64,000 nt of DNA from Aurantimonas sp. Leaf443 (GCF_001425575.1 NZ_LMRD01000010.1:121981-185980); one strand, 5' to 3'. Counted from the stretch's first letter, positions 27,133 to 38,006 are shown. Notes: generated by a model not told the origin, from the letters alone. Numbers and translations are program-made.

Positions 27133-27672
27133 TCAGCCGCGCGGCGCCAGAACCATCATCATCTGGCGGCCTTCGAGCTTGGGCTCGGCCTCGACCTTGG
27201 AGATCTCGGCCGTCTCCTCGCGGACGCGGTTGAGAAGCTTCAGGCCGAGTTCCTGGTGCGCCATCTCGCGACCGCGGAAGCGCAGCGTCACCTTGACCTT
27301 GTCGCCCTCGTCGAAGAAGCGGCGCACGGCCTTCATCTTCGTCTCGTAGTCGTGGTCGTCGATGTTCGGACGCATCTTGATCTCCTTGACCTCGATGGTC
27401 TTCTGGCGCTTGCGCGCCTCGGCGGCCTTCTTCTGGCCCTCGTATTTCAACTTGCCGAGATCGAGGATCTTGCACACCGGCGGATTGGCGGTCGGCACGA
27501 TCTCGACGAGGTCGAGACCCGCCTCCTCGGCCATGGCCAGGGCCTCCTGCGTCGGAATCTGGCCGCGGTTCTGCCCCTCAGCGTCGATGAGCTGAATCAT
27601 CGGGTTCCGGATGTCCCGGTTGGAGCGCGGCCCTTCCTTCTGGGTCGGCGGTGCACGGAATGGTCTGCGAAT
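27133..27672 (-). CDS. infC: Translation initiation factor IF-3, AUU start
   Basis: Reading from an ATT codon at 27672 gives a 179-residue protein, the normal IF-3 length (180 in E. coli), beginning [20 protein letters not shown]; the first ATG, at 27600, would drop 24 conserved N-terminal residues. AGGAG lies 9 bases before the ATT. IF-3 domains: N-domain about 1-85 ([13 protein letters not shown] linker), C-domain 90-179 ([29 protein letters not shown]). IF-3 discriminates against non-standard starts, so an AUU start lets it repress its own synthesis, as known in E. coli. Confidence 0.93.
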   Translation of the reverse strand: MRRPFRAPPTQKEGPRSNRDIRNPMIQLIDAEGQNRGQIPTQEALAMAEEAGLDLVEIVPTANPPVCKILDLGKLKYEGQKKAAEARKRQKTIEVKEIKMRPNIDDHDYETKMKAVRRFFDEGDKVKVTLRFRGREMAHQELGLKLLNRVREETAEISKVEAEPKLEGRQMMMVLAPRG

Positions 27673-27799
27673 GGTCGTTCTCTCCTGAACGTTGACGACG
27701 ACGGCTCGATGTTCAAAGACGCCCGAGCGGGGCGAACCGTTCCCGATCTTTCGAGAGGGAAACCGTCCGCCGGACGCGAGGCGGCCGACAAGCGTTCAG

Positions 27800-27828
27800 C
27801 CTATAACACCCTTCGCCGCGGTTTTCAC
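27800..27828 (-). promoter_or_regulatory. Candidate infC promoter
   Basis: GTGAAA (27828-27823) and TATAGG (27805-27800) with a 17-base spacer on the minus strand, about 130 bases before the ATT start. Confidence 0.4.
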
Positions 27829-27913
27829 GTCTTTCGCCGCAAATCGTCATCGCCCGTGAACTTCGCCGGCGCAACGCCCGTCAAGAAGAAGCGGAAGAAC
27901 AGGGGCCCCGCCC

Positions 27914-28711
27914 ATGCGCCAGGCCATCGAAGTCGAGAGCATCCTCACCGTCGGCACGGGCGCCGATGCCCGCCCCATCGCCCGCTCGGTGCGCGAGGGC
28001 GCGGCCCCGACGCTCCTGTGGCTCGGCGGCTACCGCTCCGACATGCGCGGCACCAAGGCCGAGCGGCTGGCCGATCTCGCCGCGCGCGAGGGGCTCGGCT
28101 TCTGCCGCTTCGACTATTCCGGCCACGGCGCCTCGGGCGGCCGGTTCGAGGAGGGCACGATCTCGCGCTGGCTGGAGGAGACGCTTTGCGTCGTGGAGAG
28201 CCTTCGCGCCGGCCCGCTTCTCGTCGTCGGCTCGTCCATGGGCGCGTGGATCGCGCTGCGGCTGGTGCAGCGCCTGCGCGGGACGCCGGCCGGGCGCCCC
28301 GTCGCCGGCCTCGTCCTCCTCGCCCCGGCGCCCGACTTCACCGAACGCCTCGTCAGGCCGCGCCTGACGGCCGACGCCCGCGCACGGCTCGAACGCGACG
28401 GGGTGCTGCGAGAACCCTCGCGCTACGGCGACGAGCCCGACCTCTACACCGCGGCGCTCCTCGAGGACGGCGCGGCCAATCTCGTGATGGAGGGCACGAT
28501 CGAGACCGGCTGCCCCGTCCATATCGTGCAGGGCATGGAGGATCCCGACGTGCCCTTCTCGCATGCGCTGGAACTCGTCACCCATCTGCCGGCCGACGGC
28601 GTGACCGTGACGCTCGTCAAGGACGGCGACCACCGCCTCTCGCGCCCGACGGACCTCGCCCTGATCGAGCGCATCGTCCTGGCCGAGGTCGCCGCCCTGC
28701 GCCAGGCCTGA
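27914..28711 (+). CDS. Alpha/beta hydrolase
   Basis: A 265-residue serine hydrolase fold: oxyanion strand TLLWLGGYRSDM, FDYSGHGASGG, nucleophile elbow VVGSSMGAW (Ser about 104), catalytic His in KDGDHRLSRP near the C-terminus. Such a hydrolase beside infC is a conserved arrangement in Rhizobiales. Substrate unknown; resembles palmitoyl-thioesterase/carboxylesterase-like proteins. Divergent from infC with a 241-bp shared region. Confidence 0.85.
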   Translation: MRQAIEVESILTVGTGADARPIARSVREGAAPTLLWLGGYRSDMRGTKAERLADLAAREGLGFCRFDYSGHGASGGRFEEGTISRWLEETLCVVESLRAGPLLVVGSSMGAWIALRLVQRLRGTPAGRPVAGLVLLAPAPDFTERLVRPRLTADARARLERDGVLREPSRYGDEPDLYTAALLEDGAANLVMEGTIETGCPVHIVQGMEDPDVPFSHALELVTHLPADGVTVTLVKDGDHRLSRPTDLALIERIVLAEVAALRQA

Positions 28712-29087
28712 CGCCACGCCGCCACTGCCCGCGCCGGAGGCAGTCTGCCTGCCGCGCTGACGCAGGAAACGGCAAGCGTTTTGGCCGGACTCGAAAAGGT
28801 TCCAGGGTCGCGGAAAAAATTTCACGCCGTCCGCCGGCTGTGGCACCGGCGTCACAATGCCGATCCCGCGCCGTCGAAAGGTCAGCGATGTCAGTTTCTT
28901 ACACTCGTCGCGGAAAACGGGCGAATCCGCAGCGGCCGCCCGAAAGGCGGATGCGGGGGGCGGCGACATTGCCCCAGGCTGGGTTTCGCGGCGCCCGTGC
29001 CGCCTTCGTCGCGTTGACAGTCTTTCGCGCCGCACTCACCATCCCCGCATCAAGGTCTTAATCCTTCGTGCTTGGGACGGGTACGAG
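28712..29087. other. Intergenic region before the BTLCP gene
   Basis: 376 bp without a gene. It holds a CRP-like dyad TGTGGC-N6-GTCACA at 28839-28856 and a consensus -35 hexamer TTGACA at 29014-29019, but no good -10 follows at 17 bases. Regulatory use is unproven. Confidence 0.35.
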
Positions 29088-29702
29088 ATGCAGAAAATTC
29101 GCGCGATCGGCGCCACGCTCCTGCTTTGCCTGACTTTGGCCGGCCCCGGCCATGCCGGCGTCGCCCGCGGCGCCTCCATGGCGGTGGGCGAACAGACGAC
29201 CCAGCCGATCGGCCATCATCTCCTGTGCATCGAACTGCCGAAGGAATGCGAGGCGCAGCGCGCGGCCACCTTCGTCCATCCCGTGCCGCTCACCAAGGCG
29301 CTGATGCAGACGGTGGCGAGCATCAACGTCGCCACCAACGCCGCCATCAAGGCCGCGTCCGACCGGGACCTCTACGGGGTGGAGGAGCGCTGGACCTATC
29401 CGACGGACCGGGGCGACTGCGAGGACTACGCGCTTCTCAAGCGCCGCCTCCTGCACGCGGCCGGCATCGCCTATTCCAACCTCCTGATGACCGTGGTCAA
29501 GAAGCCGGACGGCGAGGGCCATGCGATCCTCACCCTGCGCACCAGCCAGGGCGACTTCGTGCTCGACAATCTCAACGCCCGCGTCACGCCCTGGACGCAG
29601 GTGCCCTACACGTTCCTGAAGCGCCAGAGCAGCCTCGACCCGGCCCGCTGGACCGCCATCGAGGACGGGGCCGACGTCCTCGTCGGCGCGGTGGCGCAGT
29701 AG
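29088..29702 (+). CDS. Transglutaminase-like cysteine peptidase (BTLCP family), secreted
   Basis: A 204-residue protein from ATG 29088. Signal peptide about 1-23 (CLTLAGPGHAG). The core has DRGDCEDYALLKRRLL with the catalytic Cys, GHAILTLRT with His and FVLDNLNARV with Asp, the triad of bacterial transglutaminase-like cysteine proteinases (DUF920). Relatives such as LapG process adhesins in response to c-di-GMP; no LapD-type partner lies nearby, so that role is only a possibility. Confidence 0.87.
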   Translation: MQKIRAIGATLLLCLTLAGPGHAGVARGASMAVGEQTTQPIGHHLLCIELPKECEAQRAATFVHPVPLTKALMQTVASINVATNAAIKAASDRDLYGVEERWTYPTDRGDCEDYALLKRRLLHAAGIAYSNLLMTVVKKPDGEGHAILTLRTSQGDFVLDNLNARVTPWTQVPYTFLKRQSSLDPARWTAIEDGADVLVGAVAQ

Positions 29703-29769
29703 GGCGTTTCCAGCCAGGGCGAAGAGGCATCGGCGCGGCGCGGGCGCGCTCTCGCGAGGAACGCGGAGT

Positions 29770-29964
29770 TCAGCGCTCGTCGTCCTCGCCGCCGCCGTCG
29801 GTCAGCGCGGCGTCGCCCGCGATGACGTAGCTGCCCGAGAGCCAGCGGTTGAGATCGACCGCCTTGCAGCGCGGCGAGCAGAAGGGATAGCTCTCGCGCG
29901 CGGCCGGCGCCCCGCATTCGGGGCACCGGCGCTTGGGGCGCAGAGGCGTGACGGGCGCGACCAT
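29770..29964 (-). CDS. yacG: DNA gyrase inhibitor YacG
   Basis: A 64-residue zinc protein from ATG 29964: CPECG near residue 14 and [15 protein letters not shown] give the four-Cys site and the family signature. It binds GyrB and blocks DNA binding in E. coli. It starts 4 bp after the maf stop, last gene of infA-maf-yacG. Confidence 0.93.
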   Translation of the reverse strand: MVAPVTPLRPKRRCPECGAPAARESYPFCSPRCKAVDLNRWLSGSYVIAGDAALTDGGGEDDER

Positions 29965-29968
29965 CGGC

Positions 29969-30637
29969 TCAGAGCGTGCCGGGCGTCGCCTCGGCGGGCG
30001 CCGGGCGGGCGGGAAGATCGGGGCCGGCCTTCCAGCGGCCGTGAATGTCGAACCCCTCGCCGCCGAGCAGCGCCAGCGTCTCGTAGAGCGGCAGGCCGAC
30101 GACATTCGTGTAGGAGCCGACGAGCCGCACCACGAAGGCGCCGGCCAGCCCCTGGATGGCGTAGCCGCCGGCCTTGCCGCGCCATTCCTGCGAGGCGACG
30201 TAGGACTCGATGTCCTCGCGCGACAGGCGCTTGAAGCGCACGCGGCTCTCCACGAGGCGCTGGCGCGCGGCGCCGCGCGGCCCGACGACGCACACGCCCG
30301 TGTAGACGCGGTGCGTGCGGCCGGAGAGGAGGCGCAGATTGGCGACCGCGTCCTCGGAGAGTTCGGCCTTGGGCAGGATCTGGCGCCCGACGGAAACGAC
30401 GGTGTCGGCGGCCACCACGTAGATGCGCCCCGCCGGATCGAGCTCGGCCATGGCGCGGGCGACCACGTCCGCCTTCTCCTTGGAGAGGCGCTTGGCCAGC
30501 GAGCGCGGATGCTCGTTGCGCGCGGGCGTCTCGTCGAGATCGGCCGGCATCAGGCGGTCCGGCTCAATGCCGGCCTGCTGCAGGAGCTCCAGCCGGCGCG
30601 GCGAGCCGGAGGCGAGCACCAGTTGCCTTCGGGCCAA
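29969..30637 (-). CDS. maf: Maf family nucleoside triphosphate pyrophosphatase
   Basis: A 222-residue house-cleaning enzyme. [14 protein letters not shown] near the start binds phosphate, and [18 protein letters not shown] contains the catalytic Asp. It hydrolyses modified or dTTP/UTP-type nucleotides. The start appears to be TTG at 30637, 10 bp after the infA stop, which suggests coupled translation. The C-terminal Pro/Ala tail is longer than usual. Confidence 0.92.
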   Translation of the reverse strand: MARRQLVLASGSPRRLELLQQAGIEPDRLMPADLDETPARNEHPRSLAKRLSKEKADVVARAMAELDPAGRIYVVAADTVVSVGRQILPKAELSEDAVANLRLLSGRTHRVYTGVCVVGPRGAARQRLVESRVRFKRLSREDIESYVASQEWRGKAGGYAIQGLAGAFVVRLVGSYTNVVGLPLYETLALLGGEGFDIHGRWKAGPDLPARPAPAEATPGTL

Positions 30638-30647
30638 GACGGCGGCT

Positions 30648-30866
30648 CTACTTGAAGCGGTAGGTGATGCGACCCTTGGACAGGTCGTAGGGCGTCATCT
30701 CCACCAGAACCTTGTCGCCGGTGAGGACGCGGATGCGGTTCTTGCGCATGCGGCCGGCCGTGTGGGCGATGATCTCGTGGTCGTTCTCGAGCTTGATGCG
30801 GAAGGTGGCGTTCGGCAGGAGCTCGGTCACGGTTCCGGGGAACTCGAGGACTTCTTCTTTCGGCAT
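30648..30866 (-). CDS. infA: Translation initiation factor IF-1
   Basis: A 72-residue OB-fold protein beginning [13 protein letters not shown], exact family length; IF-1 sits in the 30S A site during initiation. The ATG at 30866 is chosen by homology; a further in-frame start upstream adds residues foreign to the family. First gene of infA-maf-yacG. Confidence 0.97.
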   Translation of the reverse strand: MPKEEVLEFPGTVTELLPNATFRIKLENDHEIIAHTAGRMRKNRIRVLTGDKVLVEMTPYDLSKGRITYRFK

Positions 30867-31077
30867 AAGGTGGTGGGCCTTCGGGGCTGGTCGCGCGCCG
30901 GCCAGAGAGACCGGCGGCAAAGGGGGAACGGCCGCAGGACTGCGGCTCCGATCATCAAAGATGCGCCCTCCATCGGCGCAATCGGGAAAAAAATCAAGCT
31001 GAACGACAGGCGGCGCCCGCGCCGGGCGGTCCCCCTGCCGCCGCCGCGCCCGTTTCGCGGAGGCGCGCGGCGCGCCC

Positions 31078-32367
31078 TCAGCCGGAGATGCGCTCCACCT
31101 CCGCCCCGCAGGCGCGAAGCTTCTCCTCCAGCCGCTCGAAGCCGCGGTCGAGATGGTAGACGCGGTTGACGAGCGTCTCGCCCTCGGCGGCGAGCCCGGC
31201 GATGACGAGCGAGACCGAGGCGCGGAGGTCGGTCGCCATCACCGGGGCGCCGGCGAGCCGTCGCACGCCCTCCACGGTCGCGATCTGGCCCGAGAGCTGG
31301 ATCTTCGCGCCCAGGCGCGCCAGCTCCTGCACATGCATGAAGCGGTTCTCGAAGATCGTCTCGGTGATGCGCGAGGTGCCGTCGGCCATGGTCATCAGCG
31401 CCATGAACTGCGCCTGCAGGTCGGTCGGGAAGCCCGGGAACGGGTCCGTCATCACGTCGACGGCCTGGATGCCGCCGCCGTTGCGGAAGACGCGGATGCC
31501 CCCGTCCAGCGCCTCGACGCCGACGCCGGCCTGACCGAGCGTGCCGAGCGCCTGCGACAGGAGATCGGCGCTCGTGCCCTGCAGCGTCACGTCGCCGCCG
31601 GTCATGGCGACGGCCATGGCGTAGGTGCCGGTCTCGATGCGGTCGGGCAGGACGCGGTGGCGCGCGCCCGACAGCGCGGTCACGCCCTCGATCGTGATGG
31701 TCGGCGTGCCCGCGCCCGAGATCTTCGCGCCCATGGCGTTGAGGCAGGCGGCGAGATCGACGATCTCGGGCTCGCGCGCGGCATTCTCGATGATCGTCTC
31801 GCCCCTGGCCAGCGAGGCGGCCATGAGGAGGACGTGCGTGGCGCCGACCGAGACCTTCGGGAAGACGTAGCGCGCGCCCTTCAGCCCGCCGGGCGCCTCG
31901 GCGACGATGTAGCCGCGGTCGATCTCGATCGTGGCGCCGAGGGCGCGCAGCGAGTCGATGAAGAGGTCCACCGGCCGCGTGCCGATGGCGCAGCCGCCCG
32001 GCAGCGAGACGCGCGCCTTGTGCATGCGCGCGAGCAGCGGCCCGATGACCCAGAAGCTGGCGCGCATCTTCGAGACGAGCTCGTAGGGCGCGGTCGTGTC
32101 GACGATGTTGCGGGCGGTGAAGTGGATCGTGCGCCCGAGCCCCGGCTCCTGGCCGATGCGCTTGCCGGTCACCGAATAGTCGACGCCGTGATTGCCGAGG
32201 ATGCGGATGAGCTGCTCGACATCGGCCAGATGCGGCACGTTCTCCAGCGTCAGCGTGTCGTCCGTCAGGAGCGAGGCGATCATCAGCGGCAGGGCGGCGT
32301 TCTTGGCGCCCGAAATCGGGATCGTGCCCCGCAATTCGTTGCCCCCGCGAATGCGAATGCGATCCAT
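31078..32367 (-). CDS. murA: UDP-N-acetylglucosamine 1-carboxyvinyltransferase
   Basis: A 429-residue enzyme of the first committed peptidoglycan step. Start [27 protein letters not shown] at 32367; KN of the GAKNAALP motif binds substrate. The active-site loop contains [13 protein letters not shown] with the catalytic Cys. Length as in the family. It stands alone, 211 bp before infA. Confidence 0.96.
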   Translation of the reverse strand: MDRIRIRGGNELRGTIPISGAKNAALPLMIASLLTDDTLTLENVPHLADVEQLIRILGNHGVDYSVTGKRIGQEPGLGRTIHFTARNIVDTTAPYELVSKMRASFWVIGPLLARMHKARVSLPGGCAIGTRPVDLFIDSLRALGATIEIDRGYIVAEAPGGLKGARYVFPKVSVGATHVLLMAASLARGETIIENAAREPEIVDLAACLNAMGAKISGAGTPTITIEGVTALSGARHRVLPDRIETGTYAMAVAMTGGDVTLQGTSADLLSQALGTLGQAGVGVEALDGGIRVFRNGGGIQAVDVMTDPFPGFPTDLQAQFMALMTMADGTSRITETIFENRFMHVQELARLGAKIQLSGQIATVEGVRRLAGAPVMATDLRASVSLVIAGLAAEGETLVNRVYHLDRGFERLEEKLRACGAEVERISG

Positions 32368-32500
32368 GAATGCCGTCCCGCGCAATGGAATTGGTCTGTC
32401 CCTTGCCCGGCTCTCTACACCAGCGACCCGGTGGTGACAAACGCCGCGCCCGCCCAAGCCCTTGATCCCCTTGCGGCCGGGGCTTGGGCGCGCGGACCGC

Positions 32501-32659
32501 CTATTCCGGCCGGATCAGCGCGACGATGCCGAAGACCACGAAGGCGAAGACGGCGATCTTCCAGAAGTCGGAGCGGCGGCGAAGGCCCGGCCAGCCGATC
32601 GGCCGACAGATCTGGGCGCCCATCAGGACGATGAAGAGAACGGAGAAGAGCTTGCTCAT
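32501..32659 (-). CDS. 52-residue two-helix membrane protein
   Basis: ATG at 32659 to TAG at 32501. The sequence begins [20 protein letters not shown], has a basic middle ([10 protein letters not shown]) and a second helix ([15 protein letters not shown]) ending RPE. Two membrane helices with a basic loop. Small proteins of this type are found beside murA in other Rhizobiales, as far as I recall; function unknown. It is too short for usual length cut-offs but has good protein character. Confidence 0.7.
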   Translation of the reverse strand: MSKLFSVLFIVLMGAQICRPIGWPGLRRRSDFWKIAVFAFVVFGIVALIRPE

Positions 32660-32910
32660 GCGCTCTCTTAGCCGGTTTTGCGCTGTTCGGCTCTCCTGCG
32701 CGGCGGCCCGACGCGCGGAACCGACCGGCGGCCCCCCGCGGACCGCCGGCCGGATCGAGCGGCGGGCCGCCCCTGGGCTTCCCGAAGGAAGCCGCGAAGC
32801 TACGGCGGGACCGGGCGCAAGGATGCAGCGCCGGCACGCGGAAAGATCGCAGGCGCGACCCCATCGCTCAACCGAGGGGAATTACGGTGACGGCGCCGGT
32901 GCCGAAAGCG

Positions 32911-33642
32911 TCAGATCGTGTGGATCGCGCCCGAGGCGAGGACGGGGCCGGTCGGCAGGCCGGTCGGCGAGCCGCCTTCGGGCTCCAGCGAGACGGCGAG
33001 CGCGGTGTCCGGGGCCATCGCGTCCATGCCCTCCATCACCATGCGCAGGGGATGGTCGGTGCCCACGAGCCCGAGCGAGCGCGGGGCGGCGCCCGCGGGC
33101 CCGACGAGCCAGAGCTCGGGCACGCGGCCGGGCTGCGCCTCGACGGCGACGGGCACGAGCGTCGCCATGGCGCTGGCGCGGTCGATGACGACGGTGAAGA
33201 GCGGGCGCCCGTCGCTGCCGGCGAGCGTGGCGAACATCGCGCCGCGATCGGCGGGCTCGGGCGCGGAGAGGAGCACGAAGGCGAGGGCGGCGAGACTGGA
33301 GGCGGCAAGGCCGAACCCGCCGATCCCGAGCCAGCGCCAGAAGGCCGCGACGCCGCGCGCGGGAAGAGAGGCCGCGGCGGGCGCGGTGCGCGTCAGCCGG
33401 TCGAGACGGCGTTCGAGGCGCGCGCGGGCGCCCGGCGGCGGCTCGACGGGCTCGATGGCCTCTGCCAGCGGGGCGAGCCGCGCCGTCCAGTCCTCGAGCG
33501 CGCGCGCGAAGGCCGGGTCGCGGGCCGCCCGGCGCTCGGCCTCGCGCCGCTCGTCGCCGGAGAGGAGGCCGAGCGCGTGCTCGGCGGCGAGGTCGCGCTC
33601 CTCGTCGGGGGTCCCGTCGATCGGGGGCGGAAGCGTCGTCAT
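32911..33642 (-). CDS. RskA-type anti-sigma factor
   Basis: A 243-residue membrane protein. The start at 33642 overlaps the sigma gene stop (ATGA); an ATG 4 codons earlier is less likely. Short N-terminal AEHALGLLSGDER motif, cytosolic sigma-binding part, one membrane helix (about 100-120, GGFGLAASSLAALAFVLL) and a periplasmic RskA-fold domain (ELWLVGPAG...SLGLVG). It controls the ECF factor upstream. Confidence 0.88.
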   Translation of the reverse strand: MTTLPPPIDGTPDEERDLAAEHALGLLSGDERREAERRAARDPAFARALEDWTARLAPLAEAIEPVEPPPGARARLERRLDRLTRTAPAAASLPARGVAAFWRWLGIGGFGLAASSLAALAFVLLSAPEPADRGAMFATLAGSDGRPLFTVVIDRASAMATLVPVAVEAQPGRVPELWLVGPAGAAPRSLGLVGTDHPLRMVMEGMDAMAPDTALAVSLEPEGGSPTGLPTGPVLASGAIHTI

Positions 33643-34301
33643 GGCGCGAGACATCCCCGCAGGCGGATGAGGCCGCGCCGGATGAGGCTCTTCATCGTGC
33701 CGAGCGGCAGGCCGGCGCGGCGCGCCAGCTCGTCATAGGTCAGCCCGCCGTAGAAGGCGGCGGCGATGGCGCTGCGGGTTCTGGCGTCGAGCGCCGAGAG
33801 GCAGGCGGCCAGGCGCCGCTGCTCCTGCGAGGCGCTCAGCGCCTCGAACGCGTCCGGCCGTTCCTCGGCCACCTCGCCCGCCTCGTCGAGCGGGCGGTCG
33901 AAGGCGCGCGGCCCCAGCTGCCGCAGCCGGTCGATGGCGCGGTTGCGCGCGATGGTCGAGAGCCAGGTGATCGGGCTCGCGCGGCTCGCGTCGAAACTGT
34001 CGGCCCTGTTCCAAACGGTCAGATACACGTCCTGCAGCACGTCCTCGGCGTCCTCGCGATCGCCCAAGATACGCAAGGCCACGCCGAAAAGCTTCGCCGA
34101 GGTGAGGTCGTAGACATGGCCGAGCGCGGCCCGCTCGCCCTTGGCGACGCGCGCGATCAGCGCCACGAGCCGCTCGCGCGCCTCGTCCGGGCCGGAAGCC
34201 CGCCTCAAGATCGGTAAAGGATGCGAAGGGTCGTCATGGCGCGCAGCCGAACAGGCTTCTTCCGCGCTTGTCAACGCGCCGGCGACCCTGCGGCGCAGCA
34301 T
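33639..34301 (-). CDS. ECF sigma factor (SigK/RpoE-like)
   Basis: A sigma factor with region 2 VYDLTSAKLFGVALRILGDREDAEDVLQDVYL and region 4 ALDARTRSAIAAAFYGGLTYDELARRAGLPLGTMKSLI. Up to 220 residues from 34301; the first ~40 residues are not family-like, so the true start is probably further in. It is paired with an RskA-type anti-sigma, typical for SigK-like factors that react to redox or envelope stress. Confidence 0.88.
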   Translation of the reverse strand: MLRRRVAGALTSAEEACSAARHDDPSHPLPILRRASGPDEARERLVALIARVAKGERAALGHVYDLTSAKLFGVALRILGDREDAEDVLQDVYLTVWNRADSFDASRASPITWLSTIARNRAIDRLRQLGPRAFDRPLDEAGEVAEERPDAFEALSASQEQRRLAACLSALDARTRSAIAAAFYGGLTYDELARRAGLPLGTMKSLIRRGLIRLRGCLAP

Positions 34302-34435
34302 CGCGGCGCGCTGGACGCGGCGCGCCGGCGCGGCACCTGAGCGGCGAAGGGCGATCGACCGGCCCGCGCGTCGCGGAACGCTTGGGCCCCCATCGCACTT
34401 GCCGGACGCGTGTCGAACCCGAAAAGGAGACCCCC

Positions 34436-34807
34436 ATGAGCCTCGACCCCGCCCCGACCCGGTCGGACCCCATCGCCATCGCGCCCGCCCGGGGCGCCGT
34501 CGTCGTCGATTTCCACGGCGCGATCGTCGCCTCCACGAAACGGGCCCTCCGGCTTTCGGAAGACGGCTACGAGCCGGTCTACTACATTCCGAAGGAGGAC
34601 GTGGAGATGGCCTTCCTGCACGAGACCAACCGGCGCACGACCTGCCCGCACAAGGGCGAGGCGCGCTACTGGTCGATCTCGGCCGAGGGCATGGCCGCCG
34701 AGAACGCCGTCTGGGCCTACGACACGCCGAAGGCCGGCGTGGCGCAGATCGCCGGCCACGTCGCCTTCGACAAGCGCCATGTCGTGGTCAAGGCCGACGA
34801 GGCCTGA
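34436..34807 (+). CDS. DUF427 domain protein
   Basis: A 123-residue protein with a near-perfect ribosome binding site (AAAAGGAGA) 5-6 bases before ATG 34436. The DUF427 beta fold is marked by YYIPKEDV, CPHKGEARYW and a C-terminal VAFDKRHVVV. Family function is unknown; it often stands near stress genes. Divergent from the ECF sigma factor gene, with 134 bp between the starts. Confidence 0.9.
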   Translation: MSLDPAPTRSDPIAIAPARGAVVVDFHGAIVASTKRALRLSEDGYEPVYYIPKEDVEMAFLHETNRRTTCPHKGEARYWSISAEGMAAENAVWAYDTPKAGVAQIAGHVAFDKRHVVVKADEA

Positions 34808-34890
34808 CCACGACCGGCCCGTCGGCGACCTGACCCTTTGGGTCCGGCCCTGCGATGCCGGAAGGCGGCCGAGCGCCGCGCGCGGTGATG

Positions 34891-35178
34891 TCAGCGGTCG
34901 CTGTGGCCGAGGCTGCGCTGGGGATCGAGCCGGTCGCGCACGCGCTGCTTGAGCACCTTCGCCTCGGGAAAGCCGCCATCGGCCTTGCGCTCCCAGAGCG
35001 TGGCGCCGTCGTAGCGGATCTCGAAATGCCCGCCCGTGGCCGGCACCAGCGCCACCTCGGCGAGATCGCCGCCGAAGGTGGAGAGAAGCTCCTGCGCGAG
35101 CCAGGCCGCGCGCAGGAGCCACTGGCACTGCGTGCAATAGGCGATCTCGATGCGCGGCCGCGCGGCGCTCTCGTCCAT
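34891..35178 (-). CDS. SelT/SelW/SelH (Rdx) family protein
   Basis: A 95-residue thioredoxin-like protein with the CxxC motif YCTQCQW (C15, C18) where selenoproteins may carry Sec, and the typical GGHFEIRYDGATLWER and FPEAKVLKQRVRD segments. Probably a small redox protein. Single gene, convergent with DUF427. Confidence 0.9.
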   Translation of the reverse strand: MDESAARPRIEIAYCTQCQWLLRAAWLAQELLSTFGGDLAEVALVPATGGHFEIRYDGATLWERKADGGFPEAKVLKQRVRDRLDPQRSLGHSDR

Positions 35179-35319
35179 GGTCCCGTCCCCGTCTCGTCTG
35201 CGCCCCTCGGCGCGCCGGTTCTTCGCCCGCCGGCCCCGACAAGGCCGCGCGCCGCCCTATCATAGCGGGTGCGGACCGCCGAAGGCACGGCGGCGCGCGA
35301 GGGGGCGAGAGCCGAGGGC

Positions 35320-36135
35320 ATGACGACGACGAAGGCCGTATCCGGTCGCACGCACCGGCCGCGCACCTGGCTGGCGCGCAAACGCATCAAGCTGCGCCGG
35401 CTCTATCACGGCCATCGCCCGTCGGCGCTGCGCTTCCAGATGGGCGTCCTGGTCGTGGACCTGGCGATCATCGTCCTGTTCATCTTCGCGCCGGTCCTGC
35501 GCGACACGCCGGCCTATCTGTGGCTGGACTATTCGGTCGCCGCGGTACTGGCGCTGGATCTGGGCGCGCGCACCTTCGCCGCGCGCCATCCCTGGCGCTA
35601 CCTGCGCCAGCCCTTCGTGGTGCTCGACCTCTTCATCCTCGTCACGCTCCTCTTCCCGCAGACCTTCGTCAATCTGGGCTTCCTGCGGATCGTGCGGCTC
35701 TGGTCGCTGTCGCGCAGCGGCTTCCTGTGGCGCCCGCTGCGCCGCTCGCGCTTCGCGCTCTACGAGACGCCGGCGCGCGCGGTGGTCAATCTCGTCGCCT
35801 TCCTCTTCGTGGCGACGGGCTTCGTCTACACGTTCTTCTTCCGGCGCGGCTCCGGCATGACGGGCTATGTCGACGCGCTCTACTTCACCGTGACCTCGGT
35901 GACGACGACCGGCTACGGCGACATCACGCTGGAGGGGCCGGGCGGCAAGCTCACCGCCATCGTCATCATGATCACCGGCATCTCGCTCTTCGTGCGCCTC
36001 GCGCAGGCCGTGTTCAAGCCGACCAAGGTGGAGTTCCCCTGCCCCGCCTGCGGCCTGCGCCGGCACGATCCGGACGCCGTCCACTGCAAGGCCTGCGGCC
36101 ACCTCCTCAACATCCCCGACGACGGCAACGACTGA
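35320..36135 (+). CDS. Six-helix K+ channel with C-terminal zinc ribbon
   Basis: A 271-residue channel (start at 35320; a GTG at 35269 is less likely). Six hydrophobic segments, about 40-60, 68-86, 99-115, 120-140 (S4-like with repeated Arg: LRIVRLWSLSRS), 154-174 and 210-232. The pore loop has the K+ filter TTGYGD at 196-201. The tail carries C241-x2-C244-x11-C256-x2-C259, a zinc-ribbon pattern, which is unusual for such channels and may sense metal or redox state (inference). Confidence 0.87.
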   Translation: MTTTKAVSGRTHRPRTWLARKRIKLRRLYHGHRPSALRFQMGVLVVDLAIIVLFIFAPVLRDTPAYLWLDYSVAAVLALDLGARTFAARHPWRYLRQPFVVLDLFILVTLLFPQTFVNLGFLRIVRLWSLSRSGFLWRPLRRSRFALYETPARAVVNLVAFLFVATGFVYTFFFRRGSGMTGYVDALYFTVTSVTTTGYGDITLEGPGGKLTAIVIMITGISLFVRLAQAVFKPTKVEFPCPACGLRRHDPDAVHCKACGHLLNIPDDGND

Positions 36136-36139
36136 GGGC

Positions 36140-36897
36140 TCAGCTCTTCAGCCGGTATCCCGTGCGGAAGATCCAGACGATGACGGCAAGGCTCGCGGCG
36201 AGGAAGAAGAGCGTGACGGCGAGGCTGACGGCGACGGGCACGTCGGCCGTGCCGAAGAAGGACCAGCGGAAACCCGAGACGAGATAGAGCACCGGGTTGA
36301 AATGCGTCACGACCTGCCAGGCCGGCGGCAGCATCTCGACCGAGTAGAACGAGCCGCCGAGGAAGGTCAGCGGCGTGATGACGAGGAGCGGCACGAGCTG
36401 CAGCTTCTCGAACCCGTCGGCCCAGACCCCGATGATGAAGCCGAAGAGCGAGAAGGTGACGGAGGTGAGGACCAGGAAGAGGATCATCACCACCGGATGC
36501 TCGATGCGCAGGTCCACGAAGAGCGCGGCGGTGGCGAGGATGATGAGGCCGAGGATCAGCGACTTCGTCGCCGCCGCCCCGCAATAGCCGAGGACGATCT
36601 CGAGCGGCGAGACCGGCGCCGAGAGGAGCTCGTAGATCGTGCCGGAGAAGCGCGGGAAATAGATGCCGAAGGCCGCGTTCGACAGGCTCTGCGTCAGGAG
36701 CGAGAGCATGATGAGGCCGGGCACGATGAAGGCGCCGTAGGAGACGCCCCCGACCTCCGAGATGCGCGAGCCGATCGCCGCGCCGAACACCACGAAATAG
36801 AGCGTCGTGGACAGGACCGGCGAGATGACGCTCTGCAGGAGCGTGCGGCGCATGCGCGCCATCTCGAACGCGTAGATCGCGCGGACCGCGAAGAGGT

Positions 36898-36901
<4 letters not shown>
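36140..36901 (-). CDS. ABC-2 type transporter permease
   Basis: A 253-residue membrane protein with six helices (segments such as [41 protein letters not shown]), family ABC-2/NodJ-like. It starts inside the stop of the ATPase gene (ATGA at 36898-36901). Together they form an exporter for an unknown lipid, sugar or drug. Confidence 0.92.
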
Positions 36902-37854
<953 letters not shown>

Positions 37855-38006
37855 GGCGGAAGGGGCGCTCGCGTCGTGGTGCGGACCCCGTGTCTTCGGG
37901 CGCGTCTGGCGCCTGCCGGTCCGTCAGGGGGTCACAGATAGGGCCGGCTCGCGCGCGGGCCAATGGCCGCGCACCGTTCCGGCCCCGTCCGGACCGCCCG
38001 GCGCGG

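Noticed and set aside
28839..28856. CRP site upstream of the BTLCP gene
   Set aside because: Dyad is imperfect and lies over 230 bases from the start; kept only as a remark in the intergenic entry.
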